Source: a bacterium (GTDB lineage Bacteria > Zhuqueibacterota > QNDG01 > JAFGCO01). From it: 56,034 nucleotides of DNA. Numbering within the stretch: position 1 is the stretch's first letter; each line of letters opens with the position of its first letter. Both the position numbers and the translations under genes were made by a program. Shown here piece by piece: positions 16,948-26,656 of this stretch. The stretch covers positions 1 through 56,034 of the forward strand of contig JAFGGN010000087.1 of NCBI GenBank assembly GCA_016930535.1, read 5' to 3'. The notes below the pieces were generated by a model. It was not told the DNA's origin and did not search any database. It saw only the letters and a list, made by a program, of their open reading frames with translations.

Positions 16948-18782
16948 ATAACCGGCTCCTTTTTGTTTTTCTGCAAAGCATCGGCCACCATCTCTGCAGC
17001 TCTCCGGTTCATGCCCCTGACCGAGGCGATTTCATCGACCGTGGCCCGTTGAATTTTATTGACGGATCCGAATGCCTTCAGCAGGGCCCGTCTCCGGGCT
17101 TCACCGATGCCAGGAATGTCGTCAAGCACCGAATGAACCTGACGTTTCCGTCTGAGCGACCTGTGAAACGTGATTGCGAACCGGTGTGCCTCGTCACGTA
17201 CGCGCTGCAGCAGATACAGGCTCGGTGATGATTTGGGCAGCATCTGTGCATCGGCAAAGCCGGGCACGAAAACCTCCTCCAGGCGTTTGGCGAGTCCGAT
17301 GACCGGCTGGTCCGTGAGCTCGAATTTCTTCAGAACGGATACGGTGGCATTCAGCTGCCCTTTTCCGCCGTCCACGAGGATCAGATCGGGCAGGGGCTGC
17401 CCCTCCTTCAGCAGCCGGCTGAGTCTGCGTTCCAGGATCTCGGCCATGCTCGCGAAATCATCCGGTCCCGTCACTGTTTTTATTTTGTATTTGCGGTATG
17501 CGGATTTTTTGGGCCGGCCATTCTCGAACACGACCATGGACGCCACGGGATCGCTGCCCTGTATATTGCTGTTATCAAAAGCCTCGATATGGATGGGCGG
17601 ATTTTCAAGCCCGAGGTCCTTCTGAAGCGCAGCCACAGAGGGCGCGATACGGTAGCCGACATGCTCCTTCTGCAGCAGCATCTCATCGAGCAGCAGCCGG
17701 GCGTTCTTCCGGCACATGTCCATGAGTCTGGCTTTCTTGCCCCGGACGGGCTGTGTAACGATCACTCCGCGGCCCTTTCTTTCGGAAAGCCAGGTCACGA
17801 TCCCGGCCTCATCCTCGATCGGCGAAGAGAGAAACACTTCGTCGGGGACAAACTCTGTTCTTAAATAGTACTGTTTGATTAACGATGAAAGCACTTCGGC
17901 TTCTGTGCTTTCATCGGCATTTTCGAGCGGAAACTGAAGCCGGTTGATAATTTTCCCGTCCCGGACAATAAAAACGACACCCACGGCTGCCGGTCCGGAT
18001 ACGGCTACGGCCAGCAGGTCGCGTTCAATCTCGAACCCGTCCACCACTTTCTGCCGCGCATAAAATGTGGACACTGAATGGATCTGATCCCTGAGCGCCG
18101 CTGCTTCTTCGTATTTCCGTTCAGCAGCCAGCGTATGCATACGGGCCTCGAGATCATGAATCAGCCGGTCGTTCTTGCCCTCGATAAAGGCCACGACCTG
18201 ATCGACGATCCATTGATACGCCTCCGGAGAAATCAGCCCCTGGCATGGCCCCCTGCAGCGCCCGATATGGTACATCAGACAAACCCGGTGTTTCTTCGAA
18301 ACCACACTCTTTTCATCGATATGCAGGTTGCAGGTGCGCACCGGAAAAATGCGTTTGATTGCATGCATGAGCTGCCGCATGGATCCCACGTCCGTGTACG
18401 GACCGAAATAGCGTGATCCGTCACGGATGATTTTGCGTGTGACAAAAATGCGGGGAATCATTTCCCTGGTGACACGGATATAAGGGAAACTCTTGTCGTC
18501 TTTCAGATTGACGTTGTACCGGGGCCGGTGCTGCTTGACGAAATTGGCTTCCATGATCAGGGCCTCGACTTCCGAATCCGTCAGAATGGTCTCGAAATCG
18601 ACAACCCTGGACATCAGCCTGCGGTGTCGGGGTTCCTCGTCTTTTCCCGGATTGAAATGGGAACGCAGCCGGTTTCTCAGCTTTTTGGCTTTCCCGACAT
18701 AGAGAATTTTCTGCTGCCTGTCCCTGAGCAGATAGACACCGGGTTTCTGGGGGACAAATTTGAGCTTTTCCTGAATGGTCAT
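16944..18782 (-). CDS. uvrC: Excinuclease ABC subunit C
   Basis: The protein is about 612 aa. The N-terminal GIY-YIG nuclease domain has PGVYLLRD and ILYVGKAKKLRNRL. It is followed by a Cys-containing segment, a UVR domain (ERKYEEAAALRDQI), the RNase H-like second nuclease (EAFDNSNIQGSDPVASMVVF, LILVDGGKGQLN) and C-terminal helix-hairpin-helix motifs (LDDIPGIGEARRRALLKAFG). It makes the two incisions in nucleotide-excision repair with UvrA and UvrB. The start is the ATG at 18782, where family homology begins; the longer frame upstream overlaps the rplS terminator. Confidence 0.97.
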   Translation of the reverse strand: MTIQEKLKFVPQKPGVYLLRDRQQKILYVGKAKKLRNRLRSHFNPGKDEEPRHRRLMSRVVDFETILTDSEVEALIMEANFVKQHRPRYNVNLKDDKSFPYIRVTREMIPRIFVTRKIIRDGSRYFGPYTDVGSMRQLMHAIKRIFPVRTCNLHIDEKSVVSKKHRVCLMYHIGRCRGPCQGLISPEAYQWIVDQVVAFIEGKNDRLIHDLEARMHTLAAERKYEEAAALRDQIHSVSTFYARQKVVDGFEIERDLLAVAVSGPAAVGVVFIVRDGKIINRLQFPLENADESTEAEVLSSLIKQYYLRTEFVPDEVFLSSPIEDEAGIVTWLSERKGRGVIVTQPVRGKKARLMDMCRKNARLLLDEMLLQKEHVGYRIAPSVAALQKDLGLENPPIHIEAFDNSNIQGSDPVASMVVFENGRPKKSAYRKYKIKTVTGPDDFASMAEILERRLSRLLKEGQPLPDLILVDGGKGQLNATVSVLKKFELTDQPVIGLAKRLEEVFVPGFADAQMLPKSSPSLYLLQRVRDEAHRFAITFHRSLRRKRQVHSVLDDIPGIGEARRRALLKAFGSVNKIQRATVDEIASVRGMNRRAAEMVADALQKNKKEPVI

Positions 18783-18902
18783 TGTGCTGACCCTGATTTT
18801 ACAACACGGACACCCGGATTCCCTGTCACCGGTAAACCGTTCATCAGACAGTGTCGTCCGGCAGGGATCCCGTCGGGTCCCGCCCAAGGGGCCGGCTCAC
18901 AT

Positions 18903-18938
18903 AAAAAAAGCCCCGTTATTACATCGCACAGCGGGGCT
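18903..18938 (-). terminator. Terminator of the ffh-rplS operon
   Basis: A stem of 7 bp (AGCCCCG with CGGGGCT, 18909-18915 and 18932-18938) is followed on the minus strand by seven T. It lies 28 nt after the rplS stop codon. Confidence 0.9.
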
Positions 18939-18965
18939 CGAAAAATCTGAATACAATCACGGTAA

Positions 18966-19307
18966 TCACATTTTTTCCTGGATGCGGGCGGCCTTTCCAC
19001 GTAAATTACGGATATAGTACAGCTTGGCACGCCGGACTTTGCCCTGACGGGTTCTCTCGATCTTGGCGATTCTCGGGGAATGCAGCGGGAAAATACGTTC
19101 GACGCCCACACCGCCCGAAATTTTACGGACAGTAAAAGTCGCATTCAATCCGCCACCCCTTCTTTGAATGCACAGGCCGCGAAAAACCTGAATACGCTCT
19201 TTATCTCCTTCAATCACGCGATAATGAACTGCGACATCGTCACCGGGTGAAAATTCAGGAATATCTGTGCGTAACTGATCTGCCGTAACGGCTTGAATAG
19301 GGTCCAT
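18966..19307 (-). CDS. rplS: 50S ribosomal protein L19
   Basis: The protein is 113 aa with the conserved L19 body: [24 protein letters not shown], then [25 protein letters not shown] and RRAKLYYIR. It sits at the 30S-50S interface. The ATG at 19307 follows GGAGG by about 10 nt. It is the last gene of the translation operon and is followed by a terminator. Confidence 0.97.
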   Translation of the reverse strand: MDPIQAVTADQLRTDIPEFSPGDDVAVHYRVIEGDKERIQVFRGLCIQRRGGGLNATFTVRKISGGVGVERIFPLHSPRIAKIERTRQGKVRRAKLYYIRNLRGKAARIQEKM

Positions 19308-19342
19308 TTTGAAATAACCTCCAGAATACAAATAACGGTTGA

Positions 19343-20029
19343 TCACTTGTTTTTTATAAGTTCAGGCCTTCGTTTCTGCGTCCGGGCCATTGCTTGTTCG
19401 GTTCTCCATTGCCGGATCTTTTCATGATGCCCCGAAAGCAGTACATCTGGAACGGGCATCCCCCGGAAAACTTCCGGCCTCGTGTAATGCGGATGATCCA
19501 GCAGTCCCGATGTGAAGCTGTCTCCTTCCGCGGAGTCGAAATTGTTGAGCACATCCGGCAGCAGCCTGATCACCGAATCGATGACAACCGCGGCTGCAAG
19601 TTCACCGCCTGTGATGATATAATCTCCTATGGATATTTCGTCCGTCACCAGCGCTTCGGTGACCCTTTCGTCGACCCCCCGGTAGTGGCCGCATAAAAAT
19701 ATCAGATGCTTTTCAATACTGAGTTCCCGGGCTTTTTCCTGTGTATATGTCTGGCCCTGCGGCGTCATCATGATAATTCTCGGTTCGGATTCCGGATTTT
19801 CCTTTCGCACCGCTTCGATCGCCAAAAAAATCGGCTCCGGTTTAAGGATCATACCGGCGCCGCCGCCGTAGGGATAATCATCGACTGTTTTATGTTTATC
19901 CGTGGCAAAATTCCGCAAATCCCAACAGGTTATTTTTACGGCGCCTTTATCCCGGGCCCTGCTTAAAATACTTTCTTCAAACGCTCCCTGAATCAGATTC
20001 GGGAAAGGCGTAATCACATCGACAATCAT
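19343..20029 (-). CDS. trmD: tRNA (guanine-N1)-methyltransferase
   Basis: The 228-aa SPOUT methyltransferase makes m1G37 in tRNAs reading CNN codons, preventing +1 frameshifting. The knot motifs are present: [29 protein letters not shown] and the C-terminal [11 protein letters not shown]. Its ATG is one nt after the rimM stop, so the two are translationally linked. Confidence 0.97.
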   Translation of the reverse strand: MIVDVITPFPNLIQGAFEESILSRARDKGAVKITCWDLRNFATDKHKTVDDYPYGGGAGMILKPEPIFLAIEAVRKENPESEPRIIMMTPQGQTYTQEKARELSIEKHLIFLCGHYRGVDERVTEALVTDEISIGDYIITGGELAAAVVIDSVIRLLPDVLNNFDSAEGDSFTSGLLDHPHYTRPEVFRGMPVPDVLLSGHHEKIRQWRTEQAMARTQKRRPELIKNK

Positions 20030-20030
20030 G

Positions 20031-20549
20031 TCAATCCAGCAACCCCTCGATGGGATTTATCAAAATTTCACCCGCTTCAAGATCTATCTTCTCAATAAAT
20101 TCCTGTACGGCCGGTACAAGAATTTCTTTCGTGCCCTTATTGATCACATAAATATCCTGGGCCGACTGCTGAATGACATCACTCAGCGTTCCCAGGATTT
20201 TTCCATCCGTCGTCTTCGCTTCAAGTCCGATCAAATCCGCTATATAGTATTCTCCTTCCGGCAGATCGTGACAGCAGTCACGCGGAATTTCAATCGTGGC
20301 ATTTCTGAATGCTTCCGCAGCTTCCAGCGAATCGACATCTTCAAAACGTAATAGAACGAAGGCATTCTGCCATCGGATCTGTTTTAAAAGCCGCCATCCG
20401 GATCCATCACCCGGCGTCCGTATCCAGTAACGGTTGTTTATTATATAACGTTCCGGGAAATCGGTCAGAATCCGTGTTTTTAATTCTCCCCGCAATCCAT
20501 GCGGACGCACAACCTGACCGATTACAACAAAATCCTCACCGCCCGTCAC
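20031..20549 (-). CDS. rimM: Ribosome maturation factor RimM
   Basis: The 172-aa protein has the N-terminal RimM domain (VVIGQVVRPHGLRGELK) and a PRC-barrel C-terminus (EYYIADLIGLEA, EILVPAVQEFIEKID). It binds S19 and helps mature the 30S head. The start is GTG at 20549, with AAGGAAG upstream; no ATG is near. It lies in the usual place between khpA and trmD. Confidence 0.95.
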   Translation of the reverse strand: MTGGEDFVVIGQVVRPHGLRGELKTRILTDFPERYIINNRYWIRTPGDGSGWRLLKQIRWQNAFVLLRFEDVDSLEAAEAFRNATIEIPRDCCHDLPEGEYYIADLIGLEAKTTDGKILGTLSDVIQQSAQDIYVINKGTKEILVPAVQEFIEKIDLEAGEILINPIEGLLD

Positions 20550-20572
20550 GTGCCCTGTCTTCCTTCCCCGGA

Positions 20573-20803
20573 TTATTCAAGAATCTCCAGTACAGCCCGT
20601 TTCCCGCGTTTCGCTGAAGCTGCAGTCAGCAATGTCCGAATCGATTTGGCAGTCTGACCTTTCCGGCCGATCACTTTGCCCAGGTCACCGTCACCGACAC
20701 GAAGTTCATAAACTGTCGTTTTCTCGCCCTCAACTTCAGTGACTTGCACCGCATCAGGATGATCCACCAAGTACTTTGCAATAAACTCGATGAAGTCTTT
20801 CAT
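20573..20803 (-). CDS. khpA: KH-domain RNA-binding protein KhpA
   Basis: The 76-aa single KH domain has the GxxG loop (VIGRKGQT). Homologues (YlqC/KhpA) bind RNA, often as a partner of KhpB/Jag, and regulate translation and cell elongation. Its position between rpsP and rimM is conserved in many bacteria. A strong GGAGGG lies before the ATG. Confidence 0.95.
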   Translation of the reverse strand: MKDFIEFIAKYLVDHPDAVQVTEVEGEKTTVYELRVGDGDLGKVIGRKGQTAKSIRTLLTAASAKRGKRAVLEILE

Positions 20804-20909
20804 CTCGTTTTTCCCTCCTCGTTTCAGTATCGATTCAGTCCTGGTTTCTCTATAACAAATGCTAAGTGAATCTCTTTACTGGGATCGGGCAATTTTGACT
20901 TCTGCTGAG

Positions 20910-21623
20910 TTATGCTTCCTTTTTTTCATCATCCGCTGAATCTTCGGCGGGTGCGGGTGCTTCTTCGGGTTCGGATGCCGCTTCTTCCGCTACATCGGCC
21001 TGGGCCTCGGCTGGTACCGCGGATTCGTCACCTGCGGGTTCTTCGGCCTTGTCCTCAGAAGCATCGGCTTCTCCGGCCGGTTTTTCTTCTTCTGCCGGAG
21101 CAGGGGCTTCTTCGGGAGCCTGGGCTTCGGCTGCTTCTGCTTCGACTTCTCCGGATTCGGGCTGCCCGGCGTTTTCAGCTTCCGGGGCCGCCTCTTCCTT
21201 GGCCTCGGCTTCCTGCTTGGCCTTCTCTTCTTCTTCCTGCTTCGCTTCCAACTTTGCTGCTTTGGCTTGCTCTTTGGTGGCATCCTGCTGCCGGCGGCGC
21301 TCCATTTGAAGCACTTCCCATTTTTTCAGCTCCTCTTCAACAGCCTGTTCATCGAGGCCCCGTTTTACCAGGCTTCGTTTTAAAAGAACGCCCTTTTTCT
21401 GAAGCAGATTTCTAACCGTGTCACTGGGCTGCGCACCTTGATCCAGCCAATAATTGACCCGTTCTTCGTCCACATCGATCTGCGGCGGATCGAGAATCGG
21501 GTTGTACACACCGATGCTTTCAATAAAACGTCCATCCCGCGGCGAACGGGAATCAGCAACATTCATGCGGTAATACGGTCTTTTTTTACGCCCCATACGC
21601 GTCAGTCGAATCTTAACCGCCAA
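20910..21623 (-). CDS. rpsP: 30S ribosomal protein S16 with long acidic C-terminal tail
   Basis: The first ~85 residues are normal S16 ([49 protein letters not shown]). Another ~150 residues follow: a Lys/Arg/Gln-rich helix (about 95-135), then an Ala/Glu/Pro-rich tail. The usual length is 75-100 aa, though Bacteroidetes S16 can also be extended. The start is TTG at 21623, six nt after GGAGG; starting there gives the [10 protein letters not shown]-terminus, while the ATG further upstream has no ribosome-binding site. The tail should be disordered and surface-exposed. Confidence 0.93.
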   Translation of the reverse strand: MAVKIRLTRMGRKKRPYYRMNVADSRSPRDGRFIESIGVYNPILDPPQIDVDEERVNYWLDQGAQPSDTVRNLLQKKGVLLKRSLVKRGLDEQAVEEELKKWEVLQMERRRQQDATKEQAKAAKLEAKQEEEEKAKQEAEAKEEAAPEAENAGQPESGEVEAEAAEAQAPEEAPAPAEEEKPAGEADASEDKAEEPAGDESAVPAEAQADVAEEAASEPEEAPAPAEDSADDEKKEA

Positions 21624-21662
21624 AGACAACCTCCTCGTTTTGTTACACTTCAATGATTATTA

Positions 21663-22991
21663 TCAGCCGAAACCCATCGGAAATCCTTTGGGTAATCCTT
21701 TGCCCTGAAACCGGCTCATACGCTTCATCATTTTCTGCATGCCCTGAAACTGCCGCAGCAGCCTGTTCACGTCCTGCACTGTGGAACCGCTGCCGAGTGC
21801 GATGCGCTTTCTCCGGCTGCCATTGATCAATTGCGGCCGCTGTCTTTCCTGCCGGGTCATCGAATTGATGATGGCTTCCACTTTCACGAGAGCATGATCA
21901 TCCAGTTCAAGATTGGCCGGCAGCTTAGATGCTCCCGGGATCATGTTCATAATCTGGCCCAGCGGACCCATTTTTTTAACCTGATGCAGCTGATCCAGGA
22001 AATCCTCGAACGTAAATTCCTGTTTCCGGAGCTTCCGGGCCAGTTTTTCCGCTTTTTCATGATCGATGGTTTCCTGGGCTTTTTCGACAAGGGTCACGAT
22101 GTCACCCATGCCGATAATCCTGGAAGCCATGCGGTCCGGATGAAAGGGTTCCAGCTGATCCAGCTTTTCACCCGTACCGATAAATTTGATCGGTTTGCCG
22201 GTAATCGACCGGATTGAAAGCGCTGCACCGCCTTTTGCGTCACCGTCCATCTTGGTCAGGACGATACCGTCGAAATCGAGGCGGTCCATAAACTCCCGGG
22301 CCGAACGGACCGCGTCCTGTCCCGTCATGCTGTCGGCCACAAAGAGAATTTCCTGCGGTTTGACCGTCTTCCTGATCGACATCAGCTCATCCATCATGTC
22401 CTGATCGATATGAAGACGGCCGGCCGTATCAAGCAGAAGGACATCCCGGTGTGTCTTCCTGGCCTCACGCACGGCAGCCTCTGCAATGGCCACCGGACTC
22501 TTCCGGTCTCCCGTAAAAACAGGCAGACCGAGTGATTCTCCCAGTGTCTGCAGCTGTTCGACGGCGGCCGGGCGATAAACATCCAGGGCAGCAAGCAGAG
22601 GCTGATGTTCCTGTTTCCTGAGAAACAGCGCCAGTTTGCCCGTAAACGTGGTTTTTCCCGAGCCCTGCAGACCGACAATCATGATCACGGACGGAACATG
22701 GCCGCCCCATTTGAGCGGCACATGGGCCTGGCCCAGCAGATGAACAAGCTCGTCATGAACGATTTTTACAATCTGCTGGCCTGGTGTGATGCTTTGCAGC
22801 ACCTCCTGGCCAACGGCTTTCTCCTGAACCGATGCGACAAACTGCTTGACAACCTGATAATTGACATCCGCTTCCAGAAGCACGCGCCGTATATCACGCA
22901 TCGCTTCGGCAATATTCTTTTCATTCAATTTGCCTGCGTTCCTGAATCGTTTGAACGCGGCATCCAGTTTCTGAATCAGGTCATCAAACAT
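21663..22991 (-). CDS. ffh: Signal recognition particle protein Ffh (SRP54)
   Basis: The 442-aa protein comprises an N-domain, a G-domain with G1 GLQGSGKTT, DVYRPAAVEQL, DTAGR and TKMDGDAKGG, and a Met-rich M-domain that binds signal peptides and 4.5S RNA (KMMKRMSRFQGKGLP). It targets membrane proteins to the Sec translocon with FtsY. It is the first gene of the ffh-rpsP-khpA-rimM-trmD-rplS operon. Confidence 0.97.
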   Translation of the reverse strand: MFDDLIQKLDAAFKRFRNAGKLNEKNIAEAMRDIRRVLLEADVNYQVVKQFVASVQEKAVGQEVLQSITPGQQIVKIVHDELVHLLGQAHVPLKWGGHVPSVIMIVGLQGSGKTTFTGKLALFLRKQEHQPLLAALDVYRPAAVEQLQTLGESLGLPVFTGDRKSPVAIAEAAVREARKTHRDVLLLDTAGRLHIDQDMMDELMSIRKTVKPQEILFVADSMTGQDAVRSAREFMDRLDFDGIVLTKMDGDAKGGAALSIRSITGKPIKFIGTGEKLDQLEPFHPDRMASRIIGMGDIVTLVEKAQETIDHEKAEKLARKLRKQEFTFEDFLDQLHQVKKMGPLGQIMNMIPGASKLPANLELDDHALVKVEAIINSMTRQERQRPQLINGSRRKRIALGSGSTVQDVNRLLRQFQGMQKMMKRMSRFQGKGLPKGFPMGFG

Positions 22992-23018
22992 ACAAAACTG
23001 CCTTGGTACAAGCTGTTG

Positions 23019-23047
23019 AATTTACTAAAAAAAACTTCCGAATGCAA
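23019..23047 (-). promoter_or_regulatory. Probable promoter of the ffh operon
   Basis: The -35 is TTGCAT (23042-23047), the spacer 17 nt and the -10 TAAATT (23019-23024). The leader to the ffh ATG is about 20 nt. A second TTGACA at 23104-23109 has only a poor -10. Confidence 0.5.
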
Positions 23048-23135
23048 GCCCTTTATACATTCAGCTGTCATTCATGAAGGTTTTACAAATTTCCGGTTTA
23101 ATATGTCAATAAATCCGTTTAAAATCAAGCATCTT

Positions 23136-26100
23136 TCATGAGAGCCGCCTCAATCGGAACCCGGATCGTCTGATCTTAAAAACCAGAATCAGAATCAAAC
23201 AAATCAATATCGCCCATAAAACGGCCGGATAGCCGGTATCCGGAAAAGCGGACTGATCGCCGACCAGCATAAACGAAGCCCAGAAAAACGGATGCTGGAT
23301 ATGGGCATCGCCGTATTCACAACCGGTATTTTTCAGAAAGTATCGTTTGGTATGCACAAGGGCTTCGGATTTACTCTCGCCTTCACCCACGCATCGTTCA
23401 TAGAAATACGGCATAAAATCCGCAGTGAACCGGTCGTCCACCTTCCACAGGCTCATCAGCACGGACCTGGCGCCGGCCTGCAGAAATGCATGCGGCAATC
23501 CAAGTACACCCTCCCCCGGTACGAGACGGCCGCATCCTGTCTCACAGGCGCTCAATGTCACCAGGTCACAGGCCATACGCAGATCGGCAATCTCGTAACC
23601 CATCAATATGCCATCCTTGCCGGATCCGGGTTCCAGGGACAGAATGAGACCTGAAAACTCGGGGAAAACCGGATCGATCGTCGCATGAGAGGCCAGATGC
23701 AGAATACTGCAGCGTAATCCGGATCGTATCAGCTCCCGCTCATTGGCCCGGTCCCGTGTATACAGCTCGGTCCGGGAGCAAATATTCTGAATTCGTCTGG
23801 CCTCCTGCTCAGTGAACGGCAGCGGTTCAAAAAGCGGGCGCAGACCGGATCGTTGAGACGCAACCCGTCTCATTCCTGCCTGATTATATGTAGGATTTGC
23901 AAATACGACCGTTTTCCGGCTTCCGGCCGGACCGTGCCGCCCGACGGATTGATTATTGAAAGAAGCCATGTAATCATATGAAAATGCATAATGGTGAATT
24001 AGAAAAGCATGGCTGTATTCCGGATCGTCCTTCAGGGAATAGACGGGTTTATCCGGTTTTTGCGTCAGCAGAATTTCCATGGGCAGATTCACCATGCACA
24101 AATCCGGGACCAGCGTCAGAGTTGCGGGAAGCGCGACAGCCCGTTCCACAGGCCGGACAAGGGTTAAATACAGCTGCCAGGCCGTGAAGGCATGAAAGAC
24201 GATCGAATCAGGGGACCGGTGAAACGGAGCGACAAGCGAATCCACCTGGCTCAGCAGCCGGTCACTGTGAATTGCCAGCGGCACAATCACGGTATCCCTG
24301 TCCGTGATCACAAGTGCAAAGGAATTCGATCCGGTGATGTGATAGAGAATCAACCCGTCATTGGGCCTGCCGGAATGTTCAAACAGGACTCTGTCCGGCC
24401 GGACATCCCTGCGAACCGGCACCTGACCGGGAGTATCACTGCATTTAATTCTGTCATTCAGCAAGGTCAGTTTCAGTGCTTCGCACCGGGCATTCAGCAT
24501 TTTCAGAGAATCTTCATCCGCATCCCGGCCGATCCCGGTTCTGAGCGCTCTCTGACAGTCTTCAAGCTGCCGGCACGCATTCCTGTATTCGCTGACCTGA
24601 GTACCGGTCCGGAAAAATCCGGACAAACGGCCCGGAGCATTCTCCGAATGACGCAATGACCGCGACCGGGCCCGCCGATAACAGGTGAGCAGAGAATCCA
24701 GACAATGTCCGTCCTCTCCGCGCTGCAATTTCATCTGATAACAATTGACCATTGCCCGGTACACATAGGCAAACTTGCTGAAATAACCCACTTGAAGCGG
24801 TTCGAGTGTCATCCTTTCCCGGCAGGTTTCAATGCACTGTGCCGATTTCCGGAAATAAGCAATGGCCGTATCCAGGGCGGATTGTTCGAGATAAATGCCG
24901 GCGAGTCCCAGATTCGCTTCCACGAAAAGCTCAGCCTGCAATGAGTCGGATCTCTGCAGAATTGTCCGGTACTTCTGCATGGCATCCTGAACACGACCGT
25001 TTTTGACATCGATAGCCGCGAGGGCATTCAGATACCAGGACTCATAAAGTTTCGAATCGGCCATCCGGGAGGTTCGTATGGCATCCTGATACAGTTTCTG
25101 CGCCTGTCTGATCTCTCCCTGCCCGGCACAGGCATCCGCCATCCGGCCTGTCCAGTACGCCTTTTCCAGCCAGCGCTGTTCAGCATCCAGATAATCGATA
25201 TATTCGCTGTAACATTCACAGGCGATTTCAATTTTCCCCTGTTGTACATAAAGATCCGCTTTTTTAAGTTTAATACGCTGAATCTGTTTTGGGTCCTTCA
25301 GATTTTCGGCATCCAGAAGACACCGGTCGATTTGCTCAAGGGCCAGTTCATCCAGCTTCAGGTAGGCAAACAAATCCGCTTCGGACATCCGGCTCTGAAT
25401 ACAATTCTGCATGTCATGACAATCCTCCGCCCATTTTCCGCTTTCATGAAAAGCAAGCAGTGCACCGTAAAAATCATCACACTGTCTCAGGGCGAGCCCC
25501 AGGTTTCTGAACCAGACAGCCAGATTGCGTTTCTCACGGACAGATTGCGCATATTGAATGGCCTGCCTGTAATATGTCACCGCATCCTCAAACCGGCCCT
25601 GAATATAGGCCGTATTACCGCGATAACCGGCGTTCATTTCAAGAGACACATAATCGAGGATTCGATCCGCCAGCGTATCCGACTTCATGTAAAACGCCAG
25701 CGCCTCGTCAAAACGGTTCCGCCTCTGACAACATAAACCGAGATCGTTTAACAGGAGCGCTTCGACATACAGATTGCCCTGGCGAACAGCGCGGTCCAGC
25801 CCCTCCTGCCAGATTTCAGCCGCCTGTCCGACCTGCGCCAGCCTGTATAATGCCTTGCCCCGGTCATGCACCATTTCAAGAGGCACCGGATACGGGCCTG
25901 CCTGTATCAGGGCGGCAGCTGTACCGTACTCATGATTCAACAGATGAGTGTAAAAAAGAAACCTGTCCTGGTTGTTTTGTTCCATGGCCGGACAAACGTC
26001 CGAGATGAAATCGCGGGGCGGGATCCCGGTTTCAAAACAAAAGGCGGCAGCATCCTGCATCCAAAGGGGGGAAACCTGCGGCTGACGGAACAGCATCCCG

Positions 26101-26468
26101 AACAAAGCGTATGCCGTCGAATCGTCATGTTCCGTAAACGCATATTTCGCCTGAATCCATAAAGCCCGGCTGCGTGTGTCCGGTCTCTGTGACAAAAAAT
26201 CAAGAATGGGAACAAGCTCGGCATCCCGATGCTGTCTGAGTGCCGTATAATAGAGAAGCAGGTAGGCCTGATCGAATTCGGGATAACGCAGAACCAGATT
26301 ACGAAACCGGTGCAATCCGCCGTTGCGGGCATTCCGGATATCCGCCAGACTGTCGTAGTACGTTTTCGGAGAAGGGACTACCCGGTTCCGCGGAACAGCA
26401 TTGGCCCGTTCAGGCCCGGTACAGACAGCCATCCAAAGTATCAAACCGATGTTCAGGATCCTGGACAT
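23136..26468 (-). CDS. Periplasmic TPR-CHAT protease, membrane-anchored at its C-terminus
   Basis: The protein is about 1,110 aa. A signal peptide (LNIGLILWMAVCTGPERANA) is followed by about 600 residues of tetratricopeptide repeats (for example NLYVEALLLNDLGLCCQRRN and LAVWFRNLGLALRQC). The CHAT caspase-like domain has the catalytic His in HLASHA (about 928) and Cys in SACETG (about 975), with LVPGEGVLGLPHAFLQAGA. A single C-terminal membrane helix (about 1080-1097) with a basic tail follows. Signal peptide plus basic cytoplasmic tail place TPR and CHAT outside the inner membrane. An in-frame ATG 10 codons upstream is possible; both starts have weak ribosome-binding sites. Last gene of the sigma-factor operon. 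Substrate unknown. Confidence 0.85.
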   Translation of the reverse strand: MSRILNIGLILWMAVCTGPERANAVPRNRVVPSPKTYYDSLADIRNARNGGLHRFRNLVLRYPEFDQAYLLLYYTALRQHRDAELVPILDFLSQRPDTRSRALWIQAKYAFTEHDDSTAYALFGMLFRQPQVSPLWMQDAAAFCFETGIPPRDFISDVCPAMEQNNQDRFLFYTHLLNHEYGTAAALIQAGPYPVPLEMVHDRGKALYRLAQVGQAAEIWQEGLDRAVRQGNLYVEALLLNDLGLCCQRRNRFDEALAFYMKSDTLADRILDYVSLEMNAGYRGNTAYIQGRFEDAVTYYRQAIQYAQSVREKRNLAVWFRNLGLALRQCDDFYGALLAFHESGKWAEDCHDMQNCIQSRMSEADLFAYLKLDELALEQIDRCLLDAENLKDPKQIQRIKLKKADLYVQQGKIEIACECYSEYIDYLDAEQRWLEKAYWTGRMADACAGQGEIRQAQKLYQDAIRTSRMADSKLYESWYLNALAAIDVKNGRVQDAMQKYRTILQRSDSLQAELFVEANLGLAGIYLEQSALDTAIAYFRKSAQCIETCRERMTLEPLQVGYFSKFAYVYRAMVNCYQMKLQRGEDGHCLDSLLTCYRRARSRSLRHSENAPGRLSGFFRTGTQVSEYRNACRQLEDCQRALRTGIGRDADEDSLKMLNARCEALKLTLLNDRIKCSDTPGQVPVRRDVRPDRVLFEHSGRPNDGLILYHITGSNSFALVITDRDTVIVPLAIHSDRLLSQVDSLVAPFHRSPDSIVFHAFTAWQLYLTLVRPVERAVALPATLTLVPDLCMVNLPMEILLTQKPDKPVYSLKDDPEYSHAFLIHHYAFSYDYMASFNNQSVGRHGPAGSRKTVVFANPTYNQAGMRRVASQRSGLRPLFEPLPFTEQEARRIQNICSRTELYTRDRANERELIRSGLRCSILHLASHATIDPVFPEFSGLILSLEPGSGKDGILMGYEIADLRMACDLVTLSACETGCGRLVPGEGVLGLPHAFLQAGARSVLMSLWKVDDRFTADFMPYFYERCVGEGESKSEALVHTKRYFLKNTGCEYGDAHIQHPFFWASFMLVGDQSAFPDTGYPAVLWAILICLILILVFKIRRSGFRLRRLS

Positions 26469-26532
26469 GAATTTTACATGGTTCCCGGAGCGAAACATAA
26501 CCGGACATTTTGGTCGATAACAAATCGAAAAA

Positions 26533-26608
26533 CCGCAAAGCGCAGCATCTTAACCAGAAAATACAGTCTTCGCCGGTGCGACTGCCGTATATTGCGCACG
26601 CTTTGCGG
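26533..26608 (-). repeat. Long-loop inverted repeat with T-run ahead of the CHAT gene
   Basis: CCGCAAAGCG (26533-26542) is perfectly complementary to CGCTTTGCGG (26599-26608). On the minus strand the second arm is followed by five T. The loop is about 56 nt and has its own smaller GC stems next to it (CCGGTGC/GCACCGG). It could be a partial terminator or attenuator between the 102-aa gene and the CHAT gene. Confidence 0.45.
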
Positions 26609-26656
26609 CTGGACTATTTCCGGAGCGCTCCGGCACCGGATACAGCAGTTGCCTGT

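Noticed and set aside
16405..17052. Plus-strand open frame (215 codons)
   Set aside because: Covers the opposite strand of the SpoIIAA-like gene and the end of uvrC; no ribosome-binding site or motif.
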